Of a stretch of DNA of 52,863 nt, positions 24,626-32,431 are shown piece after piece. Every line of letters starts with the position of its first letter. Position 1 is the stretch's first letter. This stretch comes from a virus. Made by a program: the position numbers and the translations under genes. Location of the stretch: IMG/VR virus record IMGVR_UViG_3300002460_002255, positions 1,448 through 54,310 of that record. The stretch is one strand, 5' to 3'. The notes under the pieces were generated by a model. That model was not told the origin of the DNA, made no database searches, and saw nothing but the letters and a program-made list of their open reading frames with translations.

Positions 24626-26275
24626 ATGCCAGAAGATGAATTTACACCAGTAACAGAGGCAAGAACAAAAGCTGAAGGACTCGAGCAACAAGCAGGCGAG
24701 TTAGCTACTCGTGGTACAACTCTACCTGATCTTGTTGGCTCGGCACTTAGACAAAAGTTTGGTGAGGAAAATCCACTCATTCAACAGCGTGGGACTGCTT
24801 TACAAGACTATCTCACCGCCTCTGAGAGAGCCCAGACAGGGCTGCTACCCCAGAACGCTCCTGGTGGTACTGTCTTTGCACCTACTGAACGTAGAGAGCT
24901 TGTAGCCAAAGAGCAAGCCGCTGCGGTTACTCCCTTAGTTAATTTAAATACTATAATTGGTCAAGCCTATGGTGGAATACAGAATATAACTGATGCCGCT
25001 ACCCGTGCCTATCAAGCTCAAGTCCAAGCAGCTCAAGGTGCTGCTGGCCAAGCTAGGCAAGGTTATCAAGATGTACTTAATGAATACATGCAACGGCAGC
25101 AGTTAGGTCTACAAAAGGGAGAGTTAGCCCAACGAGGTGAGATTGCAGCCGAAGAAAGGGGACTGCAAAGAGAACAACTAGCCCAACAAAAGTTCCTTGA
25201 TCTAGAGAAGATGAGACAACAAGGACAAATATCGGATCAAGAGTTTACCTTCAGACGAGAAGAATTATCTCAACAAAGATTCTTGGCCTTAGAAGAAATG
25301 TCTCAACGGGGTGAACTATCCTCTGAAGATCTAGCATTCAGAAGAGAACAACTCGGACAAGAATTAGGGTTGTCTCGTGAGGAAATGGGATTAAGAAGTA
25401 GGTTAGCCGAACTACAGATAGGCATGGATAAAGAGAGAATAGCTCAAGATAAATTCTTAGCTCTTATGGAACTACAACAACGTGGTCAAATCTCTGAGCA
25501 GGACTTTGCAATACGGCGGGATCAACTAGCTCAGGAAAGGTTCTTAGCTATGGAAGACATGGCTCAAAGAGGTGAAATATCGGGGCGGGAATTTGACTTA
25601 AGAAGAGATTTAGCTAGTGCTGAGCTTAGTTTTAATAGAGAAGAACTTGCTCAACAAAGAACCTTGGCGATTGAGGAAATGAATCAAAGAGGTGAGCTTA
25701 CTCGGGAAGAGTATGACTTACGAAAAGAACTAGCGGCCAATGAGCAAGCATTCCAGTACGCTTCCTTAGCGCAAGATAAATTCTTAACATTAGAGGAACT
25801 CGCTCAAAGAGGAGAAATATCAGCCAATGAACTTGCTCAAGCAAAGGAATTAACTCTTAAGCAATTAGCGCAAGACAGATTCCTTGAATTAACAGCTTTA
25901 GCACAGCAAAAACTATTAACGTTAGAGCAATTAAAAGTACAAAAGAAGATTAGTGATAATGAGTTAGCCCTACAAAAAAGCCTTACTCTTAAACAGCTTG
26001 CCCAGGATAAAGCTTTAACCCTGAAGCAGTTAGCTCAAGATAAAACTTTAACTCTTGCTCAACTAAAAAATAATTTAAAGGTGGCTAAAATTGGAGCTGC
26101 TACCTCTATACAGACTGCTAAGATTGGAGCAGGTGCTTCTATATATAGTGCTAAGCTTGGAGCAGCTACCTCTACACAAATAGCTAGTGGTGATCGACTC
26201 AATGCTTTGATGATAGCACTATTGGGTAATAGTGGCAGTAGTTCCTCCACTGCGGATAAATATGGGCTTAAATAA
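24626..26275 (+). CDS. Long coiled-coil repeat protein
   Basis: A 549-residue protein. The start is ATG 24626 rather than the upstream TTG because GAGGG lies at a usable distance. From about residue 160 to 480 it consists of near-repeats of about 27-29 residues with the theme LAQ-(D/Q)-(K/R)-FL-x-LEEM-x-QRGE-(I/L)-S-x-x-(E/D)-(F/L), which should form a continuous helix. The C terminus changes to a smoother KIGAATS-type repeat (residues about 480-525) and a Ser-rich end. It is probably an internal core or length-determining protein in a short-tailed phage. No enzymatic motif is seen. Confidence 0.6.
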   Translation: MPEDEFTPVTEARTKAEGLEQQAGELATRGTTLPDLVGSALRQKFGEENPLIQQRGTALQDYLTASERAQTGLLPQNAPGGTVFAPTERRELVAKEQAAAVTPLVNLNTIIGQAYGGIQNITDAATRAYQAQVQAAQGAAGQARQGYQDVLNEYMQRQQLGLQKGELAQRGEIAAEERGLQREQLAQQKFLDLEKMRQQGQISDQEFTFRREELSQQRFLALEEMSQRGELSSEDLAFRREQLGQELGLSREEMGLRSRLAELQIGMDKERIAQDKFLALMELQQRGQISEQDFAIRRDQLAQERFLAMEDMAQRGEISGREFDLRRDLASAELSFNREELAQQRTLAIEEMNQRGELTREEYDLRKELAANEQAFQYASLAQDKFLTLEELAQRGEISANELAQAKELTLKQLAQDRFLELTALAQQKLLTLEQLKVQKKISDNELALQKSLTLKQLAQDKALTLKQLAQDKTLTLAQLKNNLKVAKIGAATSIQTAKIGAGASIYSAKLGAATSTQIASGDRLNALMIALLGNSGSSSSTADKYGLK

Positions 26276-26277
26276 TA

Positions 26278-28977
26278 ATGGACTGGAAAAAACTATTTCA
26301 AGAAACAATTCTAAAGCCAGTATCTAAGGCTGTATCAACTGCTACTAGGACAGCACGGAAATTAGCTGAACCAATCAAAAAGTATGTAGTGGAGCCAGCT
26401 ATACCAGCAATTACTCAATTTCCAAGAACTATATTGGGTACAGCCTTTGAAGCAGAAAGGTTAATTCTTCCTAAAATCATTAGGGATGAAGCTACCAGGA
26501 GGAAAATAGAGCTTGCTCCCAATCCTTTTATTTCTCTAGCCCAACTAGAAACACTTTCTAAACCTAAAACGGCAATTCCTGAAGTGGCTCGGCAAGCAGG
26601 AGCCTTTGCATCCCTTTTTATACCAGCCCCTATTAGAGGTGCACCCTTATTAAAACAAGTAGGTTTAGGAGCTTTATCAGGAGGATTGTTTGCAGGGACT
26701 CAACCAAACCTCACTACCCAACAAAGGCTAATTCAGACAGGAATTGGGGCTGGCACTGGGGGAGTATTAGCTCCCACAACAGTTGCATTAAGCTCTCTCG
26801 CCGGGCGAGGTATTTCCAAGATATTGGGTAAGAAAACTACCCAAATACAACCAAAGACTCCTACACCACAACCATTTTTACCCTTTCCTAAAAAGGCAGT
26901 CCAGCCTCCTTTTATACCGGGTAGGCCAGAAGTGACCGTAGGGAAAGAAGGATTGAAATTTCCATTACGACAAGAAAGGATTTCTCACGAAGCAATTAGA
27001 CAAACTACTGAGGTAGTCGGTGAAAGATTGCAACAAAATCCTGATAATCCGATACTTCGAGATCAAAGTAAGAGATTATTTAGACGAATAGCCGACCAAT
27101 TTGATGCTGGCGACTTAAATCCAGAGAATATTCCAGCAATCTTAAAACAACATCATATCACTCCTCAACAATTTGCTAAAGAATTTACTGACACTATTTC
27201 TACTAGTGCCCGAGATTTAAATTCTTTATCTCGTTTATCTAGACAAATGAATAAATATCTTCCCGATGAGGCAAAACTACCAGAGCCCAAATTAGGGGCT
27301 TGGGATAGATTTGTTGATATTTACAAAGCTGTTGATTTGCCTAGAAGAGGGGCGATGGTCTCTCAATGGGCTACTGCTGCCCGTAACCTCATCTCCCAGA
27401 CAGGAAGATATACTTTAGGAACTATTGACGATGCTTTTCAAGGAACCTTTCGGGTAGCCAAAGGAGAACCCGCAGGAAAAGCCTTTTCACCCTTTCTGGA
27501 AGATATACACGCTATAGTTAGGCAAGTAACCCCTTCAGGTAGGAAAAGACTTGGAGAAATCTTAGAGAGTAATTTATTGGAGAAAAATAAATTATTTGGT
27601 ACTCCAGTAGGAGACATAGCTTTAACTAATAAAGTAGTTAAATTTATGAATGTACTTAATACTTCTCAAGAATACTTTTTCCGTAAGATTGGTTTTGATT
27701 CAAAGTTCACTTCTAATTTAGTCCAAGCGGGATTTGATCCTAGTAATATGAAAGCAGTCCCAGGTGACATTTTCCACAAGGCATTTCGAGAAGCGACTGA
27801 TAGCGCTTTAGAATTAACCTTTGCCGCCCAGCCCAAATATGGTTTAGGAAAAACAGTAATGAATATGTATCGAGAAGCACCTTTTTTAACTGCTCTAGGT
27901 AACCCATTCCCAAGATTTTGGACAAATGCAGTTAAATTCCTTTTTGATTTTTCACCTGCTGGCTTTAGTAAACTGCTTACACCAAAGACCTTTAAGAGTT
28001 TGACCAGCCCTGATTCTGCATTAGCAGCAAAGGCTGTATCTCAAGCTACGATTGGTACACTTATGTGGGGAGCAGGTTATGCAATTCGTAATTCTCCATT
28101 CGCTGGTGACAAATGGTATGAAATTAAAATGCCAGATGGTAAAACTCTTGATACTAGAGCATTCGCACCGTTTTCAACGTATATGTTTATTGGGCAAGTC
28201 CTTAAAGATCCATCTAAACTAAATAATTTTGATTGGGCTGATGCGCTACTTTCCATAAATAGAATTGCTGGAACTGGATTAACAGTAGTAGATACTTTAA
28301 GAGGTAAAGGGGTAGACGATGCCAAGAAGTTCTTAGCCGAATTTAGTGGTCAATATCTGGGTGGGTTTAGTGTGGGATTGCGTACTTACAGTGATATTCT
28401 AGCTCAATTTAGGCCGGAAGCGGCTATTACTCGTAGCACTAAAGAAAATCCTGTATTTGGTCCATTTCTATCTAATATTCCTTTTGCAGCGGAAACCCTA
28501 CCTGCGTTGCCTCGACTTACCAGAGAAGGACCTTACACAAGAGAAAATCCTTTGCTCAGACAATTAACGGGTCTTACCCTTAAACAAAAGAACTTCACCG
28601 AAAGTGAAATAGACCGACTTGGGATTGAAATGAAAGATCTGATACCAAGAACTGGCGATAAAAAGATTGATAGGCTAATTACTGAAAATACTGGCAAAAT
28701 ATTTGGACAATTAACTCCACGAATACAAGGTAGTCGGGTATATCAAGGTTTAGATGATGAAGGTAGGAAACAATATTTGAAAGATCTATTTTCTGATGTT
28801 AAAAAAGATGTTAAGGCTGAAGTATTACCTGCTATAGCGACAGAGATAGCAACGCAGTGGTATAGCGAACTTCAAGGTAAAAGTCATGGAGAGATAAGAG
28901 CATTTTTGCTTAAACAGAAACAAAAAGGTCTTTTAACAGATGAGATATTAGCAGAATTAGATAGGCTTGGATTATAA
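26278..28977 (+). CDS. Large internal virion/ejection-type protein
   Basis: An 899-residue protein. N-terminal basic helices (KKLFQETILKPVSKAVSTAT) are followed by a Gly/Ala-rich hydrophobic zone at residues about 120-180 (VGLGALSGGLFAGTQPNLTT, GIGAGTGGVLAPTTVALSSL) that could insert in a membrane. The middle has helical segments (RRGAMVSQWATAARNLISQT, NKVVKFMNVLNTSQEYFFRK). A hydrophobic piece lies near residues 590-610 (AKAVSQATIGTLMWGAGYAI). The C terminus is charged and helical. Size, membrane-like zones and position before the lysis genes fit a DNA-ejection protein. No conserved catalytic motif was recognised. Confidence 0.55.
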   Translation: MDWKKLFQETILKPVSKAVSTATRTARKLAEPIKKYVVEPAIPAITQFPRTILGTAFEAERLILPKIIRDEATRRKIELAPNPFISLAQLETLSKPKTAIPEVARQAGAFASLFIPAPIRGAPLLKQVGLGALSGGLFAGTQPNLTTQQRLIQTGIGAGTGGVLAPTTVALSSLAGRGISKILGKKTTQIQPKTPTPQPFLPFPKKAVQPPFIPGRPEVTVGKEGLKFPLRQERISHEAIRQTTEVVGERLQQNPDNPILRDQSKRLFRRIADQFDAGDLNPENIPAILKQHHITPQQFAKEFTDTISTSARDLNSLSRLSRQMNKYLPDEAKLPEPKLGAWDRFVDIYKAVDLPRRGAMVSQWATAARNLISQTGRYTLGTIDDAFQGTFRVAKGEPAGKAFSPFLEDIHAIVRQVTPSGRKRLGEILESNLLEKNKLFGTPVGDIALTNKVVKFMNVLNTSQEYFFRKIGFDSKFTSNLVQAGFDPSNMKAVPGDIFHKAFREATDSALELTFAAQPKYGLGKTVMNMYREAPFLTALGNPFPRFWTNAVKFLFDFSPAGFSKLLTPKTFKSLTSPDSALAAKAVSQATIGTLMWGAGYAIRNSPFAGDKWYEIKMPDGKTLDTRAFAPFSTYMFIGQVLKDPSKLNNFDWADALLSINRIAGTGLTVVDTLRGKGVDDAKKFLAEFSGQYLGGFSVGLRTYSDILAQFRPEAAITRSTKENPVFGPFLSNIPFAAETLPALPRLTREGPYTRENPLLRQLTGLTLKQKNFTESEIDRLGIEMKDLIPRTGDKKIDRLITENTGKIFGQLTPRIQGSRVYQGLDDEGRKQYLKDLFSDVKKDVKAEVLPAIATEIATQWYSELQGKSHGEIRAFLLKQKQKGLLTDEILAELDRLGL

Positions 28978-28978
28978 A

Positions 28979-29185
28979 ATGAGTAATACTAATCCTAATA
29001 ACAGAGATATAATTGAGCGTCTAGCTGTTCTTGAAACCAAGGTTGATGAGATTGTCAAGAATCATTTGCCCCACATTGACCAAAGAATCACGGGTTTAGA
29101 GAACAGACAGAATCAAATTTTGGGTGGTTTGATAATTACTTTAATTGGTGTTATCGTTAACATACTGTTGATGGTAGGAAAATAA
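28979..29185 (+). CDS. XhlA-like coiled-coil membrane protein
   Basis: A 68-residue protein starting at ATG 28979. Residues 10-45 are an amphipathic helix (RDIIERLAVLETKVDEIVKN) and residues 46-65 one membrane helix (ILGGLIITLIGVIVNILLMV). This is the layout of XhlA/hemolysin-like proteins that accompany holins. It sits directly before the peptidase and holin genes, so a lysis helper role is likely. Confidence 0.65.
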   Translation: MSNTNPNNRDIIERLAVLETKVDEIVKNHLPHIDQRITGLENRQNQILGGLIITLIGVIVNILLMVGK

Positions 29186-29626
29186 ATGGCTACTACTAAC
29201 ATATTTGAGCCGTTAAAAAGACCGTTTACTAGAACAAGAGGCTACTGGGATCACGTTAGAACTAACCCTGGAACTTGGTATGGCTTAGATTTGGCTAAGC
29301 CTACTGGCAATTATGTTTATTCTCCCTTAAGACTAAAAATACTTCTAACTAATTACGATAGATTTTCAGGCTACAATATCCTAGCCCAAGTTCGTTGGTC
29401 TACAGGTAATCTAGGCAATTTATACTTCTGGTTTGCCCATCTTTCCAAGTTTAATGTGAAACGGGGGCAGTCGGTAACCCTTAAGACTATAATCGCCCGT
29501 TCTGGTGCCACTGGGACGGTCAGTGGCCCACATCTGCACTGGAGTATTCTAGTGAGGAATGCTTGGGGAAGATATATTCCTGTAAACCCTGAAGACACTA
29601 AACGCTTTAAGTTATTAAGGCTTTAG
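29186..29626 (+). CDS. M23 peptidase-like cell-wall hydrolase, degenerate first motif
   Basis: A 146-residue protein. The C-terminal half has the M23 signatures: FAHLSKFNVKRGQSV and GATGTVSGPHLHWSI with the HLH motif. In the first zinc motif (normally HxGxD) the sequence reads WYGLD, so the first His ligand appears to be Trp. M23 enzymes cut peptide cross-links in peptidoglycan, and this one lies between an XhlA-like and a holin-like gene. With one ligand missing it may be inactive, use another ligand, or bind wall only. There is no signal peptide. Confidence 0.75.
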   Translation: MATTNIFEPLKRPFTRTRGYWDHVRTNPGTWYGLDLAKPTGNYVYSPLRLKILLTNYDRFSGYNILAQVRWSTGNLGNLYFWFAHLSKFNVKRGQSVTLKTIIARSGATGTVSGPHLHWSILVRNAWGRYIPVNPEDTKRFKLLRL

Positions 29627-29645
29627 AGAGGGGGTGGTGAGATAA

Positions 29646-29909
29646 ATGGAAGCATTAACGTTACCATTGGTCGTTGTTGGATTGACCCAACTAATAAAAG
29701 CAGTAGCTAAATATCTAAAAGTCCCTGTATCAGGTGCAACCACGATTATAGTTGCTGGTGTAGTTGGTGGATTAGTGGCTTTTGTTGATCTTGATAGTAC
29801 ATTAGTCCAAGGAATTTATTCAGGTATAGTGGCGGTTGGAGGTGTAACTGCACTTCAGAAACTGGGGAGTGTAGTTAGTCTTGGTGAGCCAGTAGACGAA
29901 GAGAAATAA
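29646..29909 (+). CDS. Holin-like small membrane protein
   Basis: An 87-residue protein with two or three hydrophobic segments (LTLPLVVVGLTQLIKAVAKY, TTIIVAGVVGGLVAFVDLD, GIYSGIVAVGGVTALQKLG) and a charged C terminus ending EPVDEEK. A strong purine-rich ribosome site (GAGAGGGGGTGGTGAG) precedes the ATG. Such proteins form membrane holes at the end of infection and release the lytic enzyme. No specific holin class is assigned. Confidence 0.7.
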   Translation: MEALTLPLVVVGLTQLIKAVAKYLKVPVSGATTIIVAGVVGGLVAFVDLDSTLVQGIYSGIVAVGGVTALQKLGSVVSLGEPVDEEK

Positions 29910-29951
29910 TCAACGTGCTTTGCATGGGCAAACTATTTATACATTAGCTGG

Positions 29952-29991
29952 CTAGAAGAGCAGATTGCCTATTGACGTCTGCTCTTTCTAG
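29952..29991 (+). other. Hairpin after the holin gene
   Basis: Bases 29952-29964 pair with 29978-29991 over 13 bp with one bulged base, around a 13-base loop. There is no U-run after it, so it is not a standard terminator. It may protect the mRNA end or mark processing. Confidence 0.5.
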
Positions 29992-30008
29992 TCTGGTAAA
30001 ATCTATTA
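29972..30008 (+). promoter_or_regulatory. Possible weak promoter before the 50-codon gene
   Basis: TTGACG at 29972-29977 and TAAAAT at 29997-30002, spacer 19 bases. A start near 30009 would make a short transcript ending at the terminator at 30258-30293. Confidence 0.35.
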
Positions 30009-30014
30009 GTGGTA

Positions 30015-30062
30015 AAACAGCCCTGGGATATTTTATCTGCTGTTTGTAAATTCCCGGGGCTG
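30015..30062 (+). promoter_or_regulatory. Bistable RNA hairpin
   Basis: AAACAGC (30015-30021) can pair with GCUGUUU (30039-30045). The overlapping CAGCCCUGGGA (30018-30028) can instead pair with UCCCGGGGCUG (30052-30062) over 11 bp. The two helices exclude each other. The next start codon is at 30070. Confidence 0.5.
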
Positions 30063-30069
30063 GCATTAT

Positions 30070-30222
30070 ATGAAGAAGCGAAGTGAGGCTAAGAAAGCTA
30101 GAGCTAGAGTTCACACCGCTCAAAACAAGATAAAAAGAATAGAAAAAGCACTTAAGTATGCAGGTGGTAGTGCAGTAGAATTTCTACAAGGAAGATTAAA
30201 TTATTGGAAAGGTAAAGTGTAG
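30070..30222 (+). CDS. Small basic protein, 50 residues
   Basis: It reads MKKRSEAKKARARVHTAQNK and so on, ending GRLNYWKGKV. It is strongly basic and mostly helical, so a DNA- or RNA-binding or virion packing role is possible. It has no clear Shine-Dalgarno; the bistable hairpin ends eight bases before the start. It is followed by an intrinsic terminator. I do not recognise a family. Confidence 0.55.
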   Translation: MKKRSEAKKARARVHTAQNKIKRIEKALKYAGGSAVEFLQGRLNYWKGKV

Positions 30223-30257
30223 GAAGAGGTGATGACTAATTCAGAATAAGTCTTAAG

Positions 30258-30293
30258 GGCCAGTTACATAGTTATGAGTGACTGGCCTTTTTT
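30258..30293 (+). terminator. Intrinsic terminator of the plus-strand late operon
   Basis: GGCCAGU (30258-30264) pairs with ACUGGCC (30281-30287), extended by weaker pairs, followed by six T residues. It marks the end of the plus-strand unit. Confidence 0.85.
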
Positions 30294-30307
30294 ATTGGAA
30301 AAATAGC

Positions 30308-30343
30308 GGGGGAAAAGTCCTTTTGACAATGAACTCCTCCCCC
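30308..30343 (-). terminator. Intrinsic terminator of the minus-strand operon
   Basis: On the minus strand, GGGGGAGGAGUUC (30343-30331) pairs with GGACUUUUCCCCC (30320-30308), followed by GCUAUUUUU. It faces the plus-strand terminator at 30258-30293, so the two operons converge here. Confidence 0.75.
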
Positions 30344-30384
30344 TAGAACAAGCAGGATTCAGCGTGCTGGTGGCAAGACATTGC

Positions 30385-30576
30385 TTATCCTGCTGTGTCC
30401 CCGTCTTTTATCTCGAAGCTCAGTCCTTGGTTGTAAGGCTTTCGCATAAGCCTTTGTAGAACTGGCTCCAAGAGTCGCATATCCTCGTCAGTAACCAGAA
30501 ACCGAATAAAGGAAACAGTATGCTTCCCGCTACGATTTCTGATAATGAGATAGTGCAAGTTATTTTGGGCGGGCAC
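30385..30576 (-). CDS. Small hypothetical protein, 63 residues, GTG start
   Basis: The GTG at 30576 is chosen because AAGGAGGAG lies just upstream; an ATG 33 bases further up would leave this site inside the gene. The protein starts (M)PAQNNLHYLIIRNRSGK, then SFIRFLVTDEDMRLLEPVLQ. It looks like a small alpha/beta domain. Last gene of the minus-strand operon; it overlaps the previous gene by 17 bases. No family recognised. Confidence 0.6.
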   Translation of the reverse strand: MPAQNNLHYLIIRNRSGKHTVSFIRFLVTDEDMRLLEPVLQRLMRKPYNQGLSFEIKDGDTAG

Positions 30577-30712
30577 TAGACTCCTCCTTCGGCCAGAGCT
30601 TAACTCCATTTATCCAAAGAACCAAATCGTACTCCTCTGCCGTAGCCAGAAGCATCTCGATCACCGCTTGAGGGATGTCTGGCTTGTCGACCCAAATTTC
30701 TGTCTTTGCCAT
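30560..30712 (-). CDS. Small hypothetical protein, 50 residues
   Basis: It begins MAKTEIWVDKPDIPQAVIEM and ends GVKLWPKEESSARPK. AAGGAGGGATC directly precedes ATG, an excellent ribosome site. Acidic and basic ends suggest a small soluble alpha/beta protein. Similar in style to its downstream neighbour. Function unknown. Confidence 0.6.
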   Translation of the reverse strand: MAKTEIWVDKPDIPQAVIEMLLATAEEYDLVLWINGVKLWPKEESSARPK

Positions 30713-30727
30713 GATCCCTCCTTGTTT

Positions 30728-30916
30728 TCAGTTCTCCTCCTGTTCCTCTTGTTGATCTTTGCACCAAACTTCAACAGACACACCCAATGTTTCAGGATCT
30801 TCGATGATCTGTTGAACCAGTACAGAAATCTGCTCGTATCTATCTACTGTGAAGTCTAGCTTCCTCAGTTCAGTTGGAAGATAACTCCTTCTTGAGATAA
30901 TTGATCCGTGCAGCAT
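30728..30916 (-). CDS. Small hypothetical protein, 62 residues
   Basis: The start is ATG 30916, with AAAAGGAGGGTGCT upstream; a longer frame reaches 30994 without such a site. It begins MLHGSIISRRSYLPTELRKL and ends in a very acidic tail (KDQQEEQEEN). The region DRYEQISVLVQQIIEDPETL is probably helical. Soluble, no family recognised. The 160 bases upstream (30917-31076) hold no gene I can support. Confidence 0.58.
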   Translation of the reverse strand: MLHGSIISRRSYLPTELRKLDFTVDRYEQISVLVQQIIEDPETLGVSVEVWCKDQQEEQEEN

Positions 30917-31076
30917 AGCACCCTCCTTTTGAATTGATCTCTCAAAGCTGGGGCTATTGTTTTTCGATATTTCATCGGGCTTCACCTTCCGCACGCCAGC
31001 CTCGATTCCTCAGCTCGTACAAGCCTACAATAGCTTGGATATTCTAGAATATGCCTCCCAGCTTAGAAAGATCAAT

Positions 31077-31199
31077 CTACCCTTTCTTTTTGTCTATAAA
31101 CCTATCCCTACAATCAGGATGAACGTAGCGTTTTCTTTGTCTTTTATGATTGGCATTTTGTCCACATCCTCTACAATACTTGGCTTGATCTTTTTTCAT
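31077..31199 (-). CDS. Mini zinc-ribbon protein, 40 residues
   Basis: It starts MKKDQAKYCRGCGQNANHKR and continues RKRYVHPDCRDRFIDKKKG. CxxC at residues 9-12 plus His and Cys at 27-30 can bind one zinc. Highly basic. Its start overlaps the stop of the upstream nuclease-like gene as TAATG. It might bind nucleic acid or a host protein. Confidence 0.6.
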   Translation of the reverse strand: MKKDQAKYCRGCGQNANHKRQRKRYVHPDCRDRFIDKKKG

Positions 31200-31504
31200 T
31201 AGTAGTCACGGATTTCTTCTGAACCATCTTTCCTTCTTATATAATATTTGATCTTAACAAAGGGTGGTATCCAGGGCCTTATTTCCAATATTTTCCTGAC
31301 CGTGTTACTTTGAGCTCGTCCCACTGCGCAGGCAATGAGTATGAACGCATCATTTTTCGTAACAATGACATCGGCCACACCCAATAAATCGGACTTCCCG
31401 AAACGGGATTTACGCATTCGATGAGTCCTGTAACCTTCATTCTGGTATCTTTTTTCAATTTCCCGCTCATATTTAGTTCCTACTCTTAATGTAGAAATTC
31501 CCAT
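31199..31504 (-). CDS. PD-(D/E)XK nuclease-like protein (Hjc-like fold)
   Basis: A 101-residue protein; the start is ATG 31504, with AGGAG eight bases upstream. GTKYEREIEKRYQNEGYRTH and the following RKSRFGKSDLLGVADVIVTK resemble archaeal-type Holliday junction resolvases: an N-terminal Glu helix, a basic loop and the Asp of the active-site strand (ADVIV). The normal ExK strand reads ILIACAVGR here, so the Glu and Lys are not in place. It may be a degenerate nuclease or a DNA-binding derivative. Confidence 0.55.
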   Translation of the reverse strand: MGISTLRVGTKYEREIEKRYQNEGYRTHRMRKSRFGKSDLLGVADVIVTKNDAFILIACAVGRAQSNTVRKILEIRPWIPPFVKIKYYIRRKDGSEEIRDY

Positions 31505-31599
31505 ATTTTTGCTCCTAGCAATACTCCACCAATTATCGTAATAACTATTAAAGAGATACTCACTAAGACTATCAAGAGTATGTCTATAAATTTCCACAT
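31486..31599 (-). CDS. Single-span membrane peptide, 37 residues
   Basis: It begins MWKFIDILLIVLVSISLIVI, one hydrophobic helix, and ends GAKIWEFLH. AGAGG lies upstream at proper distance. It overlaps the start of the nuclease-like gene by 19 bases. Tiny membrane peptides of early phage regions often act on host envelope or defence, but nothing specific can be said. Confidence 0.58.
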   Translation of the reverse strand: MWKFIDILLIVLVSISLIVITIIGGVLLGAKIWEFLH

Positions 31600-31625
31600 C
31601 TTAATCCTCTTTGTTTAATTATACT

Positions 31626-32216
31626 CTATAAATATTGAATATAAACTCCAGTCTTGTACACAGTCCAGGGCCACCACCCTCTAGCAAGAAACATTTTATG
31701 AGCTTCATCAACATTGTATTTCCAATCGTATAAATTTGAATCACATCTGTTTATCTGGAACACTCCATAACTATAGCACCCTGTATATCTTGCATCATTA
31801 TAATTCGTGGCATTGGGATTTAATCCTGATTCAGCATAAGCTATTGCTAATGCTGTATTTCCATTTGCACCAAACTTAGAAAGAATATAATTAGCTATAT
31901 ACGCCCGGTTAGGGTTGGAAAGCTGGTTCTGGTGGGGCTGAGAGGTTTGAGGAGGGGTCTTTGCGGCTAACTGTTGCCTGTCTCGCTGAGCCAAGGCGGA
32001 CTTGAGGCGCTTACTCTCAAGTTTCTTGTTTAATTGTTTAATCTTTTTATCCTGCTCTTCTACTTTCTTCTTTTGGTCTTTCAGTTCTTGTTCTTTTCTT
32101 TGTATCTCGGTTTCTTTAGTTTCGTTAATGCTACCCACATTCCAAGTAATGCTTGCGAACCATATAAGAAGAATTGAAAGTGCAAAGATAAGCAGATATA
32201 TCCAGTTTTTACTCAT
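31626..32216 (-). CDS. Membrane-anchored lysozyme/transglycosylase-like protein
   Basis: A 196-residue protein. Residues 5-27 are an uncleaved membrane helix (WIYLLIFALSILLIWFASIT). Residues 32-75 are a charged coiled coil. Residues about 105-196 are a lysozyme-like domain: TALAIAYAESGLNPNATNYN with the expected catalytic Glu, YSYGVFQINRC, and NVDEAHKMFLARGWWPWTVY. Members cut the glycan backbone of peptidoglycan. It lies on the strand opposite the M23/holin module, so the phage carries two separate wall hydrolases. The start overlaps the preceding stop as ATGA. Confidence 0.8.
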   Translation of the reverse strand: MSKNWIYLLIFALSILLIWFASITWNVGSINETKETEIQRKEQELKDQKKKVEEQDKKIKQLNKKLESKRLKSALAQRDRQQLAAKTPPQTSQPHQNQLSNPNRAYIANYILSKFGANGNTALAIAYAESGLNPNATNYNDARYTGCYSYGVFQINRCDSNLYDWKYNVDEAHKMFLARGWWPWTVYKTGVYIQYL

Positions 32217-32341
32217 ATCGGCGTAATTTTAGCTACGCCAGACCAGAATAAAGTAAAGCTTGTGAATGGATTCAAAGCACACTCGCAAGCTTCTATTTGC
32301 CTACCATCTAACAGAATGCCCTGCCCAAACATTACTGCCAT
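32213..32341 (-). CDS. Small Cys-containing protein, 42 residues
   Basis: It begins MAVMFGQGILLDGRQIEACE and ends SGVAKITPI. It overlaps the lysozyme-like gene by 4 bases (ATGA), which supports it. No Shine-Dalgarno is evident; TATCAT lies five bases before the start. No family recognised. Confidence 0.4.
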   Translation of the reverse strand: MAVMFGQGILLDGRQIEACECALNPFTSFTLFWSGVAKITPI

Positions 32342-32368
32342 AGGTGATGATAGGCAAGTAAGTAAAAC

Positions 32369-32431
32369 TTACTCTTTGGTTTTTTCTTTGTCAAGTTTTA
32401 TCTTTTTAGTTGATCCTCTCCTTCCCTCCAT
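32369..32431 (-). CDS. Possible 20-residue basic peptide
   Basis: It reads MEGRRGSTKKIKLDKEKTKE. The start overlaps the stop of the upstream gene as TAATG, and GGAGAG lies upstream. It is very short, so it may be chance. Confidence 0.3.
   Translation of the reverse strand: MEGRRGSTKKIKLDKEKTKE

Noticed and set aside
30957-31202. Plus-strand frame of 81 codons
   Set aside because: It lies opposite the minus-strand operon and overlaps the zinc-ribbon gene, with no ribosome site or family resemblance.
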